Source of the DNA: Ophiura sarsii
Lineage: Eukaryota; Echinodermata; Ophiuroidea; Amphilepidida; Ophiuridae
Assembly (NCBI GenBank): GCA_035610835.1
Contig: CM069459.1
Coordinates: forward strand, 61,226,923 to 61,290,922
DNA: 64,000 nt
Direction of reading: 5' to 3'
Below are positions 12,052 to 22,912 of the stretch, in pieces. The notes beneath the pieces are model-generated. The model was given only the letters and a program-made list of their open reading frames with translations. It made no database searches and had not been told where the DNA came from. The first letter of the stretch is position 1, and every line of letters begins with the position of its first letter. A program made the position numbers and the translations under genes.

Positions 12052-12714
12052 TCGACGTGTTCCAAATGTTCACAACGTATCACAGCGCGCTCTTAACGTA
12101 AACGACGTATCCCCAACTTACCCCTAACTTGTATCAGCGCACACCAACGTACGCCAACGTATTTTTCGATATTTCGCATACGTTGGCATACGTTCAGGCG
12201 ATACGCCATGGTGTGACAGGGCTACCGTACAGCTAGCGTATGTACCGTACAGCTAGCGAGCATTCGGCGTTTTGGGAACTTATGGAGGGTTTGAGTATAT
12301 AAATGGGTCCCTTGAGTATCTCATCCTCACTTCTTCAAGGTCTGTCGTGCTGAACACATCAACCCATCATCCAAGGGCGGAAATCCCGGGGGGGATGGGG
12401 GGGATTTATCCCCCCCCCCCCACACTTTTTGACCTGGGGGTGATGGTCAATGTAATCATCCCCCCCCCCCCTGATTTTTCACATCTACCAACAACAAAAA
12501 AGGAAAAAAGGGGGGTAAAAGGAAAAAAAGAAAGAAAAAAAGGGGAAAAAGGAGAAAAAAAGGAAAAAGAGAGGGAGGGAGGGACATAAGAACGTTTGGA
12601 GTTTATTGTACGTTGGTTAGGATACATACGCGTATGTACGTTAAGAATCCATCTTTTGGAGGTAACTAATTAACTTCTTTCTGGTATAGGCCTATCTGCC
12701 TATTTAAAAAGCCA

Positions 12715-14010
12715 ACATTGATCAGAAATAAAGTGATTGCTTTTCAATAAAATATTGGTCAAAAGTATACCAGATCGCACGAAATGAGTTTGAAAATTGA
12801 AAAAAATTCTACTTCTCAGGGGGGCATATCCCCCCACCCTCAGACGCCCCCTGTTGGAGCTTTTAAACATCTATACTAAAATCAAGAATATATCAGTATA
12901 AAAATGCTCAACTTCTTTCGTGCATTGATAAAAAACAAGATATTTATTGAAAATGAAGTGATGGCCTTTTAATACAATATTGGTCAAAAGTATGCACCAG
13001 ATTACACCAAATGAGTTTGAAAATTGAAATTTTTTCTACTTCTGAGGGGGCACATCCCCCGGGGGGACCAGTCAAACATAATAGTGTACACAGGCGTGAC
13101 CAAAAAAACGCGTAGAAAGGGGTGTTTTTCAGTGTTGGACGCGTCACGCGCGTGACGCGTTAAGGGTATCAAAAACGCTGATTTTCAAGAAAAAGGGTGG
13201 CTTAAAATACCTGTCGAACGTGTTTAGGGTAACTTGTTTTGTTCTCTGTTCCCAGAAGAATGTTATCCCCGTTTTTGCGATTTCTTTTGAGCGTCTCATT
13301 TCCAATTTGAGAACGCATGTGTGTCACTCGTTTCTACAGCGTCATAATCGCAAATAGACAAAACTTGTTTAGGGGTCATATTCTGGCAAGAACTTGTTTA
13401 GGGGTCAAAATTTGCAAGGAAAGCGCGCTAAAAACTTGTTTAGGGGGTAATTTTGCTTGCAGGGTAAAACTTGTTTAGGGGGTGTCTGGAAAAAATTTGG
13501 TCACGCGTGTGTACACCATTATGTTTGACTGGCCCCCCCTGGGGAACATCCCCCCTCAGACCCCCTCAGACGCTTTTAAACCATCTATACTAAAATCAAG
13601 AATATATCAGTATAAAAAATGCTCAACTTCTTTTGTTCATTGATAAAAAACAAAATATTTATTGAAAATGAAGCGATGGCTTTTCAATACAATATTGGTC
13701 AAAAGTATACACCAGATCGCACCAAATGAGTTTGAAAATTGAATTTTTTTCTACTTCTGAGGGGGCACATCCCCCCTCAGACTCCCCCTGTTGGAGCTTT
13801 TAAACCATCTATACTAAAATCAAGAATATATCAGTATAAAAAATGCTCAACTTCTTTTGTTCATTGATAAAAAACAAAATATTTATTGAAAATGAAGCGA
13901 TGGCTTTTCAATACAATATTCGTCAAAAGTATACACCAGATCGCACCAAATGAGTTTGAAAATTGAAATTTTTTCTACTTATGAGGGGGGCACATCCCCC
14001 CTCAGACTCC
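12715..14010. repeat. Internal 200-230-bp repeats of the hAT element
   Basis: A unit containing CTATACTAAAATCAAGAAT, ATTTATTGAAAATGAAG, CAATATTGGTCAAAAGTAT and GAGGGGGCACATCCCCC occurs about four times: partial at 12715-12840, then about 12850-13060, 13560-13770 and 13790-14010. The second and third are separated by the nested MITE. Repeats three and four are closest to each other, which points to local expansion after the element formed. Confidence 0.8.
13061..13539. mobile_element. MITE nested in the hAT element
   Basis: The left end has CCAGTCAAACATAATAG and GTGTACACAGGCGTGACC; the right end has the near-perfect reverse complement, giving terminal inverted repeats of about 43 bp preceded by G runs. 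Similar flanks (GGGGCACATCCCC before, GGGGAACATCCCC after) may include a target duplication. Inside are a perfect 22-bp palindrome at 13139-13160 (ACGCGTCACGC and its complement) and four copies of AACTTGTTTAGGGG between 13370 and 13485. No coding frame. Confidence 0.82.
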
Positions 14011-14397
14011 CCCCTGTCCGAGCATAGCTCGGAGTGCGGTGCTGTGCACCGCCTTGATGGTACCAGCTAAATTTAATTTTTTAGGGGCAAAACTTATCAT
14101 CCCCCCTACACCTAACAAGAAATGTCCGCCCCTGCCATCATCATACGCTACGAATACGCTACGCTACGTTAAGTATACGTTAAGCATACGTTAGTCATAG
14201 GCTCGCATACGCTCGCATACGCTGTGATACGCTGTCAGTTGAGTACATTGAGTACGTCGAGAAATTTTGAGCATGCTCAATATTTTTTCGCGGGCTCGAC
14301 GTGTTCCAAATTGTCACAGCGTGCTCTTAACGTAAACGGCGTATCTCCAACGTACCCCTAACTTATATATATCAAGCGTACACCAACGTACACCAAC

Positions 14398-15468
14398 GGG
14401 TTTTTTTTTTTGTTGCTATTTGTATCAGTATTCAAACTGTATGTATATTATCATTCCTTTGTAACATAACATATAGTTTTAGGTTGTATATTATTATGTT
14501 GCTAAGCGTAACAAAATGTGCAATATCGTTCCATTTTCATACATTGTGTTTGATGTTGACTGTTGACATACTGTTGTGTTTTTTTTGTTTGTTTTTTATT
14601 GGTTTTTTTACGTTTCCACAGTGCATGGAGCACTCGTGCTTTTATTTTCTTAATCATAACATAATTATAACATAATATTAAGAATATTCATTTTTGTTAT
14701 TGTTGATAAGTTACAAAAATCATGCCTCGATCAGAGAGTCTCCTATACCATCACATATCGTTTAACCTTAGCTTAGTGGTTCACGATTTTCAAAGATACA
14801 TGACGCTCTCAGTCGAGTCGACAAACAAATACAATATATTTTGATAGAGATAGATAACAAAACCAAACAAAATAAATCAAATAATTTATATGTTTAGACA
14901 CATTTTTAATTCGTTCCATTGTTCTGTATTTGTGATTGGAATCCTCTGGTGTTTTTTTGAATTAGCTAGTAGATCATTAAGTTTTTTAACTTCTAAATAA
15001 AACAAATGGAATATTGGAATCTCTTTTTGGGTTTCATTATATATCATGCGAAACTTGTATATTGCATAACATGCAAGGATAATTATAACATTGGCTATAT
15101 TAAATTCAGAGTTATTTATTTTCCAGCCACAAATTATTCAAGGGATATTCTGAAAGAATTATATTTAAGAGTTCTCAAACATGTTGCTATCTGTTTCCAA
15201 AAGGACTTATTCTTGATACATGTGTATAAATGTGTAAAAATGTGTATACTCATTAAGTTGATTACAGAAAATACATTTGTTTGATTCTACTAATTTCCAT
15301 TTATATAGATTTATTTTTGCATGGAAGTAGGTTATAAATCAGGTTAAATTGAAAGTGACCAATCTTGTTTAGAATTCTATTCTTTATCTTAAACAAGAAT
15401 ATGTTGTGCCAGTCATTTCTTGGTGTCAACTTTTGTTCCCAATTGTTAATACATTTTGCTGGTTGTAC
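14398..15468 (-). mobile_element. 5'-truncated LINE (L1/Tx1-like) with poly(A) tail
   Basis: The minus strand encodes decayed C-terminal LINE sequence: NDWHNIFLFKIKNR, FNLIYNLLPCKN, then after a frameshift near 15290 the cysteine block KCIFCNQLNEYTHFY, followed by FWKQIATCLRTLKYNS. This order (WQ.IF..., YNLLPC, CxxC) fits the C-terminus of L1/Tx1-group LINEs. The 3' end runs into an A-rich tail at about 14400-14411. Copies of TACACCAACG lie on both sides and look like a target duplication. The last ~250 bases are also present in the tandem copy at 11790-12051. Confidence 0.75.
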
Positions 15469-15546
15469 ACGTACACCAACGTATTTTTCGATATTTCGCA
15501 TACGTTAGCATACGTTGAGGCGATACGTTATGGTGTGACAGGGCCT

Positions 15547-16180
15547 TTACGATGAAAACAACACTCCCGTATCAATGAAGAAGGGTCCAACCGGTAGGCC
15601 TATTATTATTAGTAAGAAATAATAGTCGGTAGGATTCTCACGAATTACTCTTGCATGTGCAGACTACTGTCGCATAGTGAAGGGGATCGCCTGCTACCAG
15701 ATCCCGATACAAATGACATACAGTGTTCACAGAATATCTGACCAAATATTGAGTGTGCTCATACCTGTAAACTGTAGCGGCAACGTAAATATCAAAATAC
15801 ATACTTTCTCTTGTTTGATTTTAGATATTAGGCCTACTCGTAATTTTTTTTGTTTACCACTACTAAACAAATTCTTCATATTCATTGTTGACTCCATTAA
15901 GTTGTTGAGCACGGACAAAGTAGAACGTTTCCATCTTTGTCAAGCAGTTCTGTTAATGTCCATTAATGTCCAATTATCGCATTGGATTTATATATTTAGA
16001 ATCTATATTGTATTCACCGACAACGGTTTTGTATTTAGTTTATACTTTTATATTATATGTTGTTTTGGCATTGGACACTATGTTCAAAAGATAGTCTAAC
16101 CATGAAATAATGTGTATACAATGCCCTTGATCTGTTATCAGTTGAGCGCTCTTTGTCTATCTCCGGTTCAATTCTGGATA
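15547..16180 (-). other. Inverted copy of the GPCR 5' flank
   Basis: The reverse complement matches the region just upstream of both GPCR start codons (18650-19135 and 29050-29640), including TGCAAGAGTAATTCGTGAG, AATCCTACCGACTATT and ACGGGAGTGTTGTTTT. The match begins about a dozen bases upstream of where a minus-strand ATG would be, exactly at the border of the composite transposon. It is best read as the promoter side of a receptor gene whose coding part has been lost. The receptor relic at 8025-8172 has the same orientation and may be the rest. Confidence 0.85.
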
Positions 16181-17904
16181 TATCACTCAGTCGACTTAAG
16201 TGATTTCCAGTGTATTTTAGCAGTGATTTTCTCCCCCATGAGAAGTAAACATGAATGTATTGGTCAATATGCATCAGACTGGGACAAACTAGCGTAAATT
16301 AAAATAACAAAGAACTTAACATGACACGATTTGGAACCCGTTCTTTTGCTATCGCGGCGAAAGATCGCTCACGTGTTTATGTGGCACAATAAAAGGCAGA
16401 ACAACCCAGGGAAATGCGGTGACATATTGCCGATGACGTGTGTTTGGTGAGGTGCCTTGTCAAAACGTTCGATGCGCCGTAAATTGGTATTTTGATATGA
16501 CTCTTGTAAACATATGTAGGATTTCTATTCCATGTGATTAGTTATGGGATCAAACCTAATGATTTAACTCAAAAAAAAGAATGAAATTAACGATTTGTCT
16601 TCACGTTGTATGACTACGAAATGGTATGACAACAAAAACACAGAAATATCACGTTTGTAACGCATTCATAATTTATTCCTTTACGAATTAACACCATTCC
16701 CAGAACAACGAGTTTCCCCGCTTTCACCTTTATATATTGACATTTGTCTTTTAAATTGAGTAGTTCATGAAAAAAAAAGTACTACTTATTCTTTTACTCT
16801 CGTTTTTAATTTAATTTGATTCAAGTAAAAGCTGTCAAGTTATTACCAGGTCATTAAATTCAGGTCTGAATTAAATAACCAATATGGAGTATATTAATAT
16901 GGCTATTTTTGACAGGTTATGTTAAGTGCTTTTACTATCCTCAGACGTTGGTGCAATGCAGTCCATACAACGTCTATCTACACGACTAGATTCATGAATG
17001 CATGTTTATGCTTGTTCTCTACTCTTTGCCCATGGGAAAATCATAGCAGAGCAACACAAGTACTGTAATAGATGGTTGATTACGCTCTTGGCGGGCAATA
17101 GTACTTTTGTTGTAGACATGGATTCCCCTTGGTCGCGCGATCACCAACCAACCAACTATTCGACATACTACGCTTATAGAACATGTCGTCTTCTGTGTTT
17201 GTATATAATGACACTACCTTAAAATATCACTATGTTTGATCAACTCATCTGCACAAAATATCCCCATGCGACAATATCTGTAAAGTAATGGATTGCGTTC
17301 TGGAAATGGCCCAAGTTAGTTTCCTCGGGGGTTTTAAATATCATAAATCAAACATTTGAGCAAGTTATTTCATGTATGATATCACTTTTAACAGGAAGTG
17401 ACGTAATATTTGTGCAATCATTGCATATTCGTAATAACGGAATCTATTCTTGAAAGTTATGAGCGCCCTCGTTAGCTGTAACAGGGTTTTTTAAATCCAG
17501 AATAATAGGGGGAAAGGTATAACCTTGTCAGCGCCGGAACGAGAGCCCGTTTCACTTGAGGGCGCTAAAAATGACGGGTGTGCGTCATTGCATTTTCGCT
17601 TTACAGCCCTAAATATTGGCATACAAATTTACATCTCAACCAAATGAGGGTCGCCTAGGTACCAGAATTTCTCGCGGCAGCTACTCCGATGACTTTATTT
17701 CACCTTTGACTCAAACAGCTCGCAATACATATCGAAATTACACCTTTTTGAGCCTATAGGCTACCGCGATGAGACTACCATTTCCTAGGCGAGTTTACAC
17801 CATTTTAATTATATTTTAGGGTAAGTGTTTCATGTTTCCAGCAACATCTGCTCATTCCATTCCATAATATTGAAGAAAATATGTGCCTACAATGTATGTG
17901 AATA
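16181..17904 (+). repeat. GPCR-unit flank, copy W
   Basis: From about 16220 the sequence matches 23550-25465 (X) and 45425-47285 (Z), and in part 33865-34490 (Y). Shared blocks include CATGAGnAGTAAACATG, AACGAGTTTCCCCGCTTTC and TGGTTGATTACGCTCTTGG. Compared with X, about 1.6 kb is missing at 16220. At about 16930 this copy has the empty TTAA site that is filled by a MITE in X and Z. No gene is seen; the 74-codon frame at 16998 is not conserved in length in the other copies. Confidence 0.82.
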
Positions 17905-18145
17905 TGATCAGCATCTCTGAATCGGGCAACCAACAATATTATGGGTTATTGCCATTCCGTGGATTTCCTTTAAAATACCGGGCTCTACTCAAATGATTGC
18001 AACTTTATGACGCAATGATCGAATTGAATGAAAGCCAAATATGTGTTCTTTGTAACACTATAGTTGGTTTTGAATATGCAGGCCTAATATTTCTGTGGCT
18101 CTTTCGCCGAAAAAGTGCCCCTTTCTTTCTGACTCACCCTGTACG
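17905..18145. mobile_element. Remnant of MITE B (right end only)
   Basis: This matches the right part of the element at 27272-28541, ending AAAGAAAGGGG-like sequence and GACTCACCCTGTA at about 18134-18146. The left end is missing and the nested foldback present in unit 2 is absent. Because the right end is present without the left one, unit 1 must have suffered a deletion here. Confidence 0.75.
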
Positions 18146-18449
18146 TGAATATGGCCCATAATCTGTAATATGTAACACATGCACCAACTGAGTTTAGAAG
18201 AGCGCATGAGGTTTCATATCCAAATACCTCTGGAACTAGCATGATTACTGTAGCATTTTCAAATAATCCTAACCTGGCACCAAATGAGCATTATTTGTTC
18301 GGAAAAACGGGAACAGAACTCAAGAACAACAATCTTGATGCGTTCATCGAGATATGAACGGTATAACTTTTCAATAGGTTTTATATTGCTAATTTCATGA
18401 ATGTCTTACTCATAGGTAAGCAAATTATAAATAGTTCGAAAAATTGTCA
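18146..18449. other. Unit sequence between MITE remnant and receptor relic
   Basis: About 300 bases shared with 28542-28879 of unit 2 (CTGTACGTGAATATGGCC, ACACATGCACCAA, AATCTTGATGCGTT). A small region (AATAGGTTTnATATTGCT, ATGAATGTCTTACTCAT) is also common. No gene is seen. Confidence 0.6.
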
Positions 18450-18601
18450 CGCTTATACATCAATGTATAACTTGTATGGGTTCGCAAACTGAACTTTAAC
18501 GAAAGCGATTATCTTCATCAAGTTGGCGATTGAAATTGAATGTAGCCGACTGGATAAAGCACTGGATCAAAAGAAATATAACTGTACGCATTTCTATTAA
18601 A
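18450..18601 (-). pseudogene. Antisense copy of the GPCR 5' coding region, unit 1
   Basis: Read on the minus strand from the ATG at 18591-18589, this matches the first ~45 codons of the receptor at 19151: ATGCG, ATCCAGTGC, TTATCCAGTCGGCTACA, CGCTTTCGTTAAAGTT and CCCATACAAGT. Small indels destroy the frame after roughly 20 codons. The two ATGs face away from each other, 559 bases apart. The same relic sits at the same place in unit 2, so it predates the tandem duplication. It is probably what remains of the left member of a head-to-head gene pair. Confidence 0.9.
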
Positions 18602-19150
18602 ATCTTATGACTATAAAACCATTTTCCATAATTGTCTCGGAGATAGACAAAGAGCGCTCAACTGATAACAGATCAGGGGCATTATGTATCGACAATATAT
18701 CATGGTTAGACAATACTTTGAATAGAGTGTACAATGCCAAAACAGCAGATAATAGAAAACTATAAACTAAATACAAAACCTTTGTCGGTGAATACAATAT
18801 CAATTCTAAATATATAAATCCAATACGATAATTTGAGATTGATGGACTGCTTGACAAAGATGAAAACGTTAGACTTTGTCCGTGCTCAACTTAATCGAGT
18901 CAACAATGAATATGAAGAATTTTTGTAAACAAGTGGTAAACAAATCTTAGCCTTTAGAACTTTGCGAAGAGGAATAAAGCTTCAATTTTACAGGTATAAG
19001 CATACTCAATATTTGGTCAGTAGTCTGCACATGCAAGAGTAATTCGTGAGAATCCTACCGACTATTGTCTCCTAATATCTATAATAGGCCTAACGGTTAG
19101 ACTTTTCTTCATTAACACGGGAATGTTGTTTTAGTCGTAAGATTAATAAA
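18602..19150 (+). promoter_or_regulatory. 5' flank (likely promoter) of GPCR copy 1
   Basis: This interval lies between the antisense relic and the ATG of the receptor gene. It is conserved in unit 2 (29022-29656) and, inverted, at 15547-16180. The best conserved part is the last ~130 bases: TGCAAGAGTAATTCGTGAG, AATCCTACCGACTATTGT and TATAATAGG about 70 bases upstream of the ATG. A TATA-like role for the last motif is only a guess. If the ancestral pair was divergent, this was a shared bidirectional promoter. Confidence 0.55.
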
Positions 19151-20122
19151 ATGCGTTCAATTATATTTGGTTTAATCCAGTGCATTATCCAGTCGGCTAC
19201 AATCATCACCAACACGATGACGATATTCGCTTTCGTTAAAGTTCGCAGTTTGCGAACCCATACAAGTAATATATTAATATATGCGTTATCAATCACCGAC
19301 TTATTCTGGGGGATGTTCCAGATTGTATATTACGGAGTGCCCTACGTGCTTTACTCAGGTAATGCCTACGGGGAGGTCGGCTGCATGATAACAGTACCTT
19401 TACTGTACATCTATAACGCCGGTAATATGATTTTAGTAGCGATCAGTATTGACCGAGTGCTACTTATAACCATGGATTATTCGAAGTACATAACAATGAT
19501 AACCACGCTGCGCCTTAAAGTGACCGTAGGTATCTGCTACCTGATCTGCCTAGTAGCTTCACTGTTTGAACTTAGCCTTTGGAATTTTGCGAAGAGAAAT
19601 AACGCAGTGGCTGCAAGCATTGACTATACCAAGGACTGCCTGTTTCCTCCTCGTCGTATGAAATGGTTCGGTCTGTACGTCTCGGTTAGTTTCTATCTGC
19701 TCCCTCTTCTGTTGGTCGGTATCTTCAGCGCCGTCTTTTTCAACCGCCTTTTGGCAAGGATACGCAAGAGCAGGCAAATTGGAAGCGCGTCTAGTACAAA
19801 CGCTAGCAACACAAATGCCAACGACAATGACGGCAACGCTCAGGATGTTTTCAAAAAGAGATACATGAAAGCCGCGGTGACTTTGGCAGCCCTTGTATCT
19901 GCAATGTACGTTAGTATGTTACCGTACATCATTTATCTATTCTTCGTGTCGTATGTTTATCAAAGCGTGCACGTCCTCAAAATCGTTTGGCTAATTATAC
20001 AGCTGAATCCGTTACTCGATCCAATATTTTACGCGGCAACACAAAAAGATATTAGGGATTTCTACGGAAGTAAGATAAGAGGTTTGATCCGTAAATGCAG
20101 TGCATACCGCACCAATATGTAA
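19151..20122 (+). CDS. Class A (rhodopsin-like) GPCR, copy 1
   Basis: A single-exon gene for a 323-residue seven-helix receptor. The N-terminus is only a few residues long, and there is no signal peptide. Family landmarks: N21 in TM1 (TNTMTI), ALSITDLFWG with D50 in TM2, C78 before TM3 and C163 in the second extracellular loop for the usual disulfide, DRV at 101-103 in place of DRY, P185 in TM5, P258 in TM6, DPIFY at 290-294 as the NPxxY-type motif, and C316 as a possible palmitoylation site. The third cytoplasmic loop is rich in Ser, Asn and Asp. The aspartate that binds amines in TM3 is absent, so a classical amine ligand is unlikely. Relative to copy 2 it lacks one residue before TM3 and one inside TM3. 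The ligand and subfamily are unknown. An AATAAA lies about 150 bases after the stop. Confidence 0.95.
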   Translation: MRSIIFGLIQCIIQSATIITNTMTIFAFVKVRSLRTHTSNILIYALSITDLFWGMFQIVYYGVPYVLYSGNAYGEVGCMITVPLLYIYNAGNMILVAISIDRVLLITMDYSKYITMITTLRLKVTVGICYLICLVASLFELSLWNFAKRNNAVAASIDYTKDCLFPPRRMKWFGLYVSVSFYLLPLLLVGIFSAVFFNRLLARIRKSRQIGSASSTNASNTNANDNDGNAQDVFKKRYMKAAVTLAALVSAMYVSMLPYIIYLFFVSYVYQSVHVLKIVWLIIQLNPLLDPIFYAATQKDIRDFYGSKIRGLIRKCSAYRTNM

Positions 20123-20340
20123 CTTTTAACATTACTCGAAATGAATCGTGCCAAATGTGTATTTTGTGCATATAATATGCAACTTTAACTTAAATACTAC
20201 TCCTACTAACATAATTGATTCGACCGCTATTCGAATTTAAACGTGCCAAATGTGTATTTCGCATTTGTAAAATAAACTTTTAACTTAAGAACTTCATGTA
20301 CTCGAATTATTGAAATGTGCAACATGTGCATTTCGATTAT
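20123..20340 (+). repeat. Repeated motif in the 3' flank of GPCR copy 1
   Basis: A motif of about 35-40 bases (ATTCGAA..., CGTGCCAAATGTGTATTT, then TGCAT) occurs three times at roughly 90-base spacing, near 20137, 20230 and 20305, with a further diverged copy near 21465. The same arrangement follows copy 2 (30645, 30735 and about 32040). It may be part of the 3' UTR; a regulatory role is not shown. Confidence 0.65.
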
Positions 20341-21774
20341 ACAAATTGTAACAAAAACAATTATATATACAATTGCAATTTCATTTTTAACTCAATATTT
20401 AAATCATGCAATGTCAAAATCTCTTACCCTCTGTGATAAGTGATGTATTGACTACCAGAAGAATTTTCTTTTGGTCTTTTTAACTGCTTTTGCTTAAACA
20501 CTATGACCAATCTACCAAGTCGTCTAGAAATCGGTGTGGGCCACTTTCAGCATAGCATTATCTTGTTTGTAGAAATTAAATGGTTGCGGTATCATGCGAG
20601 GAATATTAGGAGAACTATAATTCTTTGTCCATTAGTTTTATTTCATTTCAATAATTAAATTCATGACATAATAGATAAATGAATTATATTCATGACATAA
20701 TAGATAAATGAATTATTATCTTGATACATTTCTTCGCGCTCATTATTAATTGTGTCATGGTACCCCCATCCTGAAACCACCATACGAGATATATATATAG
20801 CCATTCTGGTTCAGCGGGGGATCTTCCATGTGCTATTCAACTCGTGTACCACCTTGTTATTGATAAGATCAAGGTAATGTTAATAAGCATGCATGTTCCC
20901 ATCTATGAAAATAGATTCAATTAAAGTCCCATCACCAAAGATTCCTGTCCAAACGAGCATTTTCTGTCAGTTATGTGGCCGGTCATAAATGAAGTCTAGT
21001 AGATGAGGGTTATTCCTGTGCGCGAGCGTATGTCTGATGAGACTGGTGTTCACTCCGCTGTCCATAGGAAAAATTGCTTGGTCTCTAATGAAAATATCAT
21101 GCATAAATCTTTCCTGCCGCCCAGTTAGCCACTGTGCGTAATATAGTATCCTTTGAAAGTTTGCATCCAGAAGATCACTTGATATGAATCATTGTCTAAC
21201 AAGAGCACTCTATTCCTATGTTCATGGTTCGATTCCATTCATCATGTTCATTAGTGGATAAGCCAAAGTAGCCTAGATGATTTCATGACTACCTTATACA
21301 ATTGATCACATCTCTGCTTCCTGACTACCGATTTTCATGAGACCAAGCTTACTAAGAAGCTAAGAAAATTCCCTTGCATGACATACAATTCAAAACAAAA
21401 AATACTTTGTTACTTTGTTATTTGTTAGTTACAGTCTGCATAACATGCAACTTTTAATACTTCTCGAATCAAATCGTGCCATTGTGCTTTTGTTAAAATG
21501 TTAATGCACTACTCGAGCTTAATCTACTAATTCCATGCATTCGTTCAACTTCTACACAGCTAATATATTTTAAACATGTTGTTTAAAATGTTAAGCAACC
21601 GCTGTTTAAGCAGGGTGCATGAACAATAATTGTTCAAAAATGAAGTCAACCTCGGATGTTCAAAATTTACACATTTGTTGTTTACAATTTTTAACAACCA
21701 CTTGTAAACAACGTAGTTATTACTGAACAATCAGAGCACGTAACACCAGTGTGACTCTTCCTCTGCGCTGGGTT
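20341..21774. other. Noncoding 3' flank of GPCR unit 1
   Basis: No gene is seen. From about 20890 the sequence matches 31590-32330 after copy 2 (GCATGTTCCCATCTATGAAAA, AAAGTCCCATCACCAA). A small direct repeat (ATTCATGACATAATAGATAA, twice near 20660-20705) is present. The part from about 21575 contains TTGTTTAAAAT- and TGTTCAAAAT-type repeats. Confidence 0.55.
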
Positions 21775-22473
21775 GTTGCTATTACAATTGACTTCTCATC
21801 TGGCGCCAGAACAATCATGAAGTCTGTCAGCCGCAATCGATGACGTAAAATATCTACAAATGTATGATTATTGTTGACTAAATGATTATAGTATGTAATA
21901 AATCTTGGATATATCAATCGAATTAAGTGATTTCCAGTGAATGGTATTTTAGCAAGTTCCGCTCGGTTTTGAAAGATATCAACCGCATTGCATTTGTTTT
22001 GTTATTGTTGTTTTTGTGCTGTTGTTGGTTGTTGTTTTTTGATTTGTTTGTTTGTCTGGGTTTTCCATGAGACTTCAAGAGGAAATATGAAATAATTACG
22101 ATGATGTTGACTTTTCTACTTTTGAAATGAAAGTTGATAGTTCAAATTTAGATGAATGAAAGTAAATTGTATTATTATTAAAAAAAAAACAATTTATTGC
22201 AAAGCCTTGGATCAATATAAAATAATAGTTGTAAAGTTCAAATTTAAAATTCGGGTTAGTACGTGCCGTGCGTGCTTTATTGTAATATGGATTTTTGTTT
22301 AGTGGTTAGGTGTAACGTTGGGATCACGTTATTGATTAATATCACTTTTGACGTTATTGCATCTTTTTAAAACAAAGATGATGTCAAAAATATTCATATC
22401 CTTCCAAATTATAACCTTTGTACAACGTTTTGAAGTCAAATCTACAATGAGCCCTCTGGCATATAGTTCTGTA

Positions 22474-22912
22474 CAGGGTGTCTCAAAAAAGTGTCCCATC
22501 AGTTAGAAAATTAATTAAAAATACATCATAATGTCTTTTTGTTTAAAAAAAATAAACCGTTGAAATTGAATTGAATTTCACCATCTAACTACCGAGATAT
22601 AATCAATTCAGTAACAAGCGTGCGAATCCTACTTTGGCCACATTTGAACAAGCAAATGTCTTTCAACTGAAAAAACTGCCTTTGTGATCCCGAGGATGAT
22701 TATAGGATATGTCAATGTATTGTTTGAAATACCATATAAAATTGAAATATTTTATGGTATGTCATGGATAATTAAGATAACAATTTGTTTTTCTGTTCAA
22801 ATTCAACTAACTATAATTTTAGTAGGTAGATTATTATTGATTTTATAGATTATGTTCAATGACACACTGAATGACGATTCTAATAAAAGAGCTGTCTTCA
22901 CAAAAAGCAGCA
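22474..22912 (+). mobile_element. Truncated MITE C (Tc1/mariner-like), also in Y and Z
   Basis: Begins CAGGGTGTCTCAAAAAAG after TA and continues like the complete copy at 52014-52638 (ACCGAGATATnATCAATTC, TTATTGATTTTA, ACACTGAATGACnATTC, TAATAAAAGAGCT). The match ends near 22912 and the right inverted repeat is missing. The same truncation is present at about 32835-33277 and 43782-44220, so it predates the segmental duplications. Confidence 0.8.

Larger units (their letters stand above)
12372..14134. mobile_element. Nonautonomous hAT element, 8-bp target duplication
   Basis: The element starts CAAGGGCGGAAAT and ends ATGTCCGCCCCTG, an imperfect inverted repeat typical of hAT elements. It is flanked by perfect 8-bp duplications CCATCATC at 12364-12371 and 14135-14142. 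The tandem copy at about 11517 carries the matching empty site, which confirms the borders. No transposase frame exists. The inside contains long G and C runs, 200-230-bp tandem repeats and a nested MITE at 13061-13539. Confidence 0.9.
9740..15549. mobile_element. Composite DNA transposon, CCCTGTCACACCAT termini
   Basis: The left end reads TAAAGGCCCTGTCACACC (9740-9757) and the right end is its reverse complement (15532-15549). Inside each end the inverted repeat continues with CGTAT..GCCT..ACGTATGC. Large parts between are dense in variants of ACGTATG. Two further right ends of the same type occur inside, at 11362-11377 and 12206-12221, so more than one element or a rearranged element is present. 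It holds two LINE fragments, a tandem duplication and a hAT element, annotated separately. No transposase is left. TAA at both edges would suit a 3-bp PIF/Harbinger-like target duplication, but the family is unassigned. Confidence 0.75.

Noticed and set aside
11791..14675. Frames of 101 and 63 codons rich in Phe and Cys
   Set aside because: They are the antisense of a LINE 3' end with poly-T runs, present twice because of the tandem duplication.
15677..16099. A 140-codon plus-strand frame
   Set aside because: It lies in the inverted receptor 5' flank; the corresponding flanks in both receptor units do not preserve it.
21180..21250. GGTTCGATTCC, a perfect tRNA B-box word
   Set aside because: No acceptable A-box at the right distance and no stems; the equivalent in unit 2 has a changed B-box.
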